Origin: JAQIBY01 sp964527535
GTDB taxonomy: Bacteria > Bacteroidota > Bacteroidia > Bacteroidales > ML635J-15
Length of the DNA: 6,999 nt
Reading direction: 5' to 3'
Assembly: GCA_964527535.1 (NCBI GenBank)
Contig: CAZGPW010000219.1
Coordinates: forward strand, 1-6,999
Positions within the stretch are counted from its first letter, which is position 1, and every line of letters begins with the position of its first letter. Below are positions 6,626-6,999 of this stretch, piece after piece. The notes beneath the pieces were generated by a model that was not told the origin of the DNA, did no database searches, and saw only the letters and a list, made by a program, of their open reading frames with translations. The position numbers and the translations under genes are program-made.

Positions 6626-6681
6626 TTTAACAGGTAATTGAGTGACTTGTTTTGATGATGTAAAAATTAAAATTTATTAAA

Positions 6682-6999
6682 ATGGCAAAAAAAATATTTA
6701 TTAAATTCATTGTTGTGGCATTCGCCACAACAATGATATGTTCTTTAGGATATGCCCAGTCTGAAGGTAAATATACCATTGATAAAACAGAATGGAAGAA
6801 GTTTGATGAACAAAATGGTGTTTTGTTTTCACGTAAGGTTGTAGAATACCATGATGATGTAAACGATCAACATAAAGAATATTATTTAGTCAGGGTAACA
6901 AATACCACCGAAGCGGATATGCAAATTCACGCCAAAAAAACAATATGGTATGATGGCAAATGTTTCAATTGTGATTCGGATGATGATGAATACATGTTA
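6682..6999 (+). CDS. Small secreted protein of unknown function, N-terminal part (3' end missing)
   Basis: ATG at 6682 opens a frame of 106 codons that runs off the window exactly at a codon boundary. Residues 1-25 are a Sec signal peptide: lysines at 3, 4 and 8, a hydrophobic core from about 9 to 22, and Gly-Tyr-Ala before Gln26. Cys20 is not in a lipobox, so a lipoprotein is not indicated. The mature part has a conserved-looking start (EWKKFDEQNGVLFSRKV), a beta-rich middle (YYLVRVTNTTEADMQIHAKK) and WYDGKCFNC with acidic residues after it. Its final 16 residues equal the first 16 read at 2-49; joining them predicts a 156-residue protein ending two bases before the giant gene. The upstream leader is A/T-rich with no Shine-Dalgarno site, as usual in Bacteroidota. 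I recognise no named family; a small periplasmic or secreted companion of the giant protein is inference. Confidence 0.88.
   Translation, partial: MAKKIFIKFIVVAFATTMICSLGYAQSEGKYTIDKTEWKKFDEQNGVLFSRKVVEYHDDVNDQHKEYYLVRVTNTTEADMQIHAKKTIWYDGKCFNCDSDDDEYML
6707..6736. repeat. 13-bp perfect inverted repeat inside the signal-peptide coding region
   Basis: TCATTGTTGTGGC (6707-6719) pairs perfectly with GCCACAACAATGA (6724-6736) around an ATTC loop. It lies 25 bases downstream of the small gene's start codon, within the codons of the signal-peptide core. No T-run follows, so it is not an ordinary terminator. In the mRNA it would form a strong hairpin near the ribosome's early path and might influence translation or stability. 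Confidence 0.85.
6951..6999. repeat. Terminal direct repeat, right copy
   Basis: Identical to 1-49 in the same orientation, ending at the last base of the window, and in frame with the small gene. See the left copy for the possible meanings: ring closure, collapsed tandem unit, or a segment shared by two paralogous genes. Confidence 0.95.

Larger units (their letters stand above)
6475..6681 (+). other. AT-rich intergenic region
   Basis: This 207-base stretch is the only real non-coding space. It contains, in order, a possible hairpin terminator for the giant gene (6486-6515), an overlapping 25-codon hydrophobic micro-ORF (6489-6566), a 9-bp direct repeat (6602-6625), and an A/T-rich leader directly before the ATG at 6682. 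It must also carry the promoter for the small gene. Candidate Bacteroidota -7 elements (TATTTTG at 6531, TAGTTTG at 6569, TTGTTTTG at 6647) are each imperfect and none has a well-placed upstream TTG, so no promoter is called. Confidence 0.7.

Noticed and set aside
6531..6654. Bacteroidota-type promoter elements (TATTTTG 6531, TAGTTTG 6569, TTGTTTTG 6647)
   Set aside because: Each deviates from TAnnTTTG and none has a TTG at the expected upstream distance, so none can be chosen over chance in AT-rich DNA.
6707..6736. Hairpin as an intrinsic terminator or attachment site
   Set aside because: No T-run follows the stem, it lies inside a well-supported coding sequence, and no integrase or cassette gene is nearby.
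6682..6756. Small protein as a lipoprotein via Cys20
   Set aside because: The residues before the cysteine (TTMIC) do not form a lipobox, and a normal Gly-Tyr-Ala signal peptidase I site follows at 23-25.
1..6999. A self-replicating plasmid or phage-like ring
   Set aside because: The joined ring would be almost filled by two exported-protein genes. There is no replication initiator, relaxase, integrase, iteron array or evident origin, so circularity alone is not enough to call one.

Overview
This window looks like AT-rich DNA from a member of the Bacteroidota, probably a free-living or environmental one. Three things point there: a 2089-residue secreted protein made of Ig/PKD-like repeats, a C-terminal domain of the 'gliding motility-associated C-terminal' type (T9SS type B sorting signal), and AT-rich leaders without Shine-Dalgarno sites. 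No species or strain can be named from the sequence.

Layout, left to right, all on the + strand: (1) bases 1-202 are the 3' part of a small gene. (2) Bases 205-6474 are one very large gene starting two bases after that stop codon. It has a signal peptide, a jellyroll-like N-terminal module with an Asp-box, five short Ig-like repeats, a mixed middle with an EF-hand-like loop, eight longer Ig-like repeats, a PKD domain and a T9SS type B sorting domain. (3) Bases 6475-6681 are an AT-rich intergenic region with a possible terminator, a 25-codon hydrophobic micro-ORF and a 9-bp direct repeat. (4) Bases 6682-6999 are the 5' part of a small secreted-protein gene that runs off the end in frame.

The most informative observation is that the last 49 bases (6951-6999) are identical to the first 49 (1-49), and the repeat reaches exactly to both ends of the window. 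Joining the ends gives a 6950-bp ring in which the two partial genes fuse in frame into one complete 156-residue secreted protein, ending two bases before the giant gene. The ring would then hold one two-gene operon (small secreted protein, then giant adhesin-like protein), about 97% coding. It has no replication, mobilisation or transposition gene, so a self-replicating plasmid is unlikely. A tandemly repeated two-gene cassette collapsed by the assembler, or two paralogous small genes sharing a conserved 49-bp stretch, are the main alternatives.

Working model (inference): both products cross the inner membrane by Sec. The giant protein is then exported by the type IX secretion system and displayed or released at the cell surface as an adhesin-like filament. 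The small protein stays periplasmic or is secreted, and may assist or accompany it. No PorP/SprF-type partner is encoded here.
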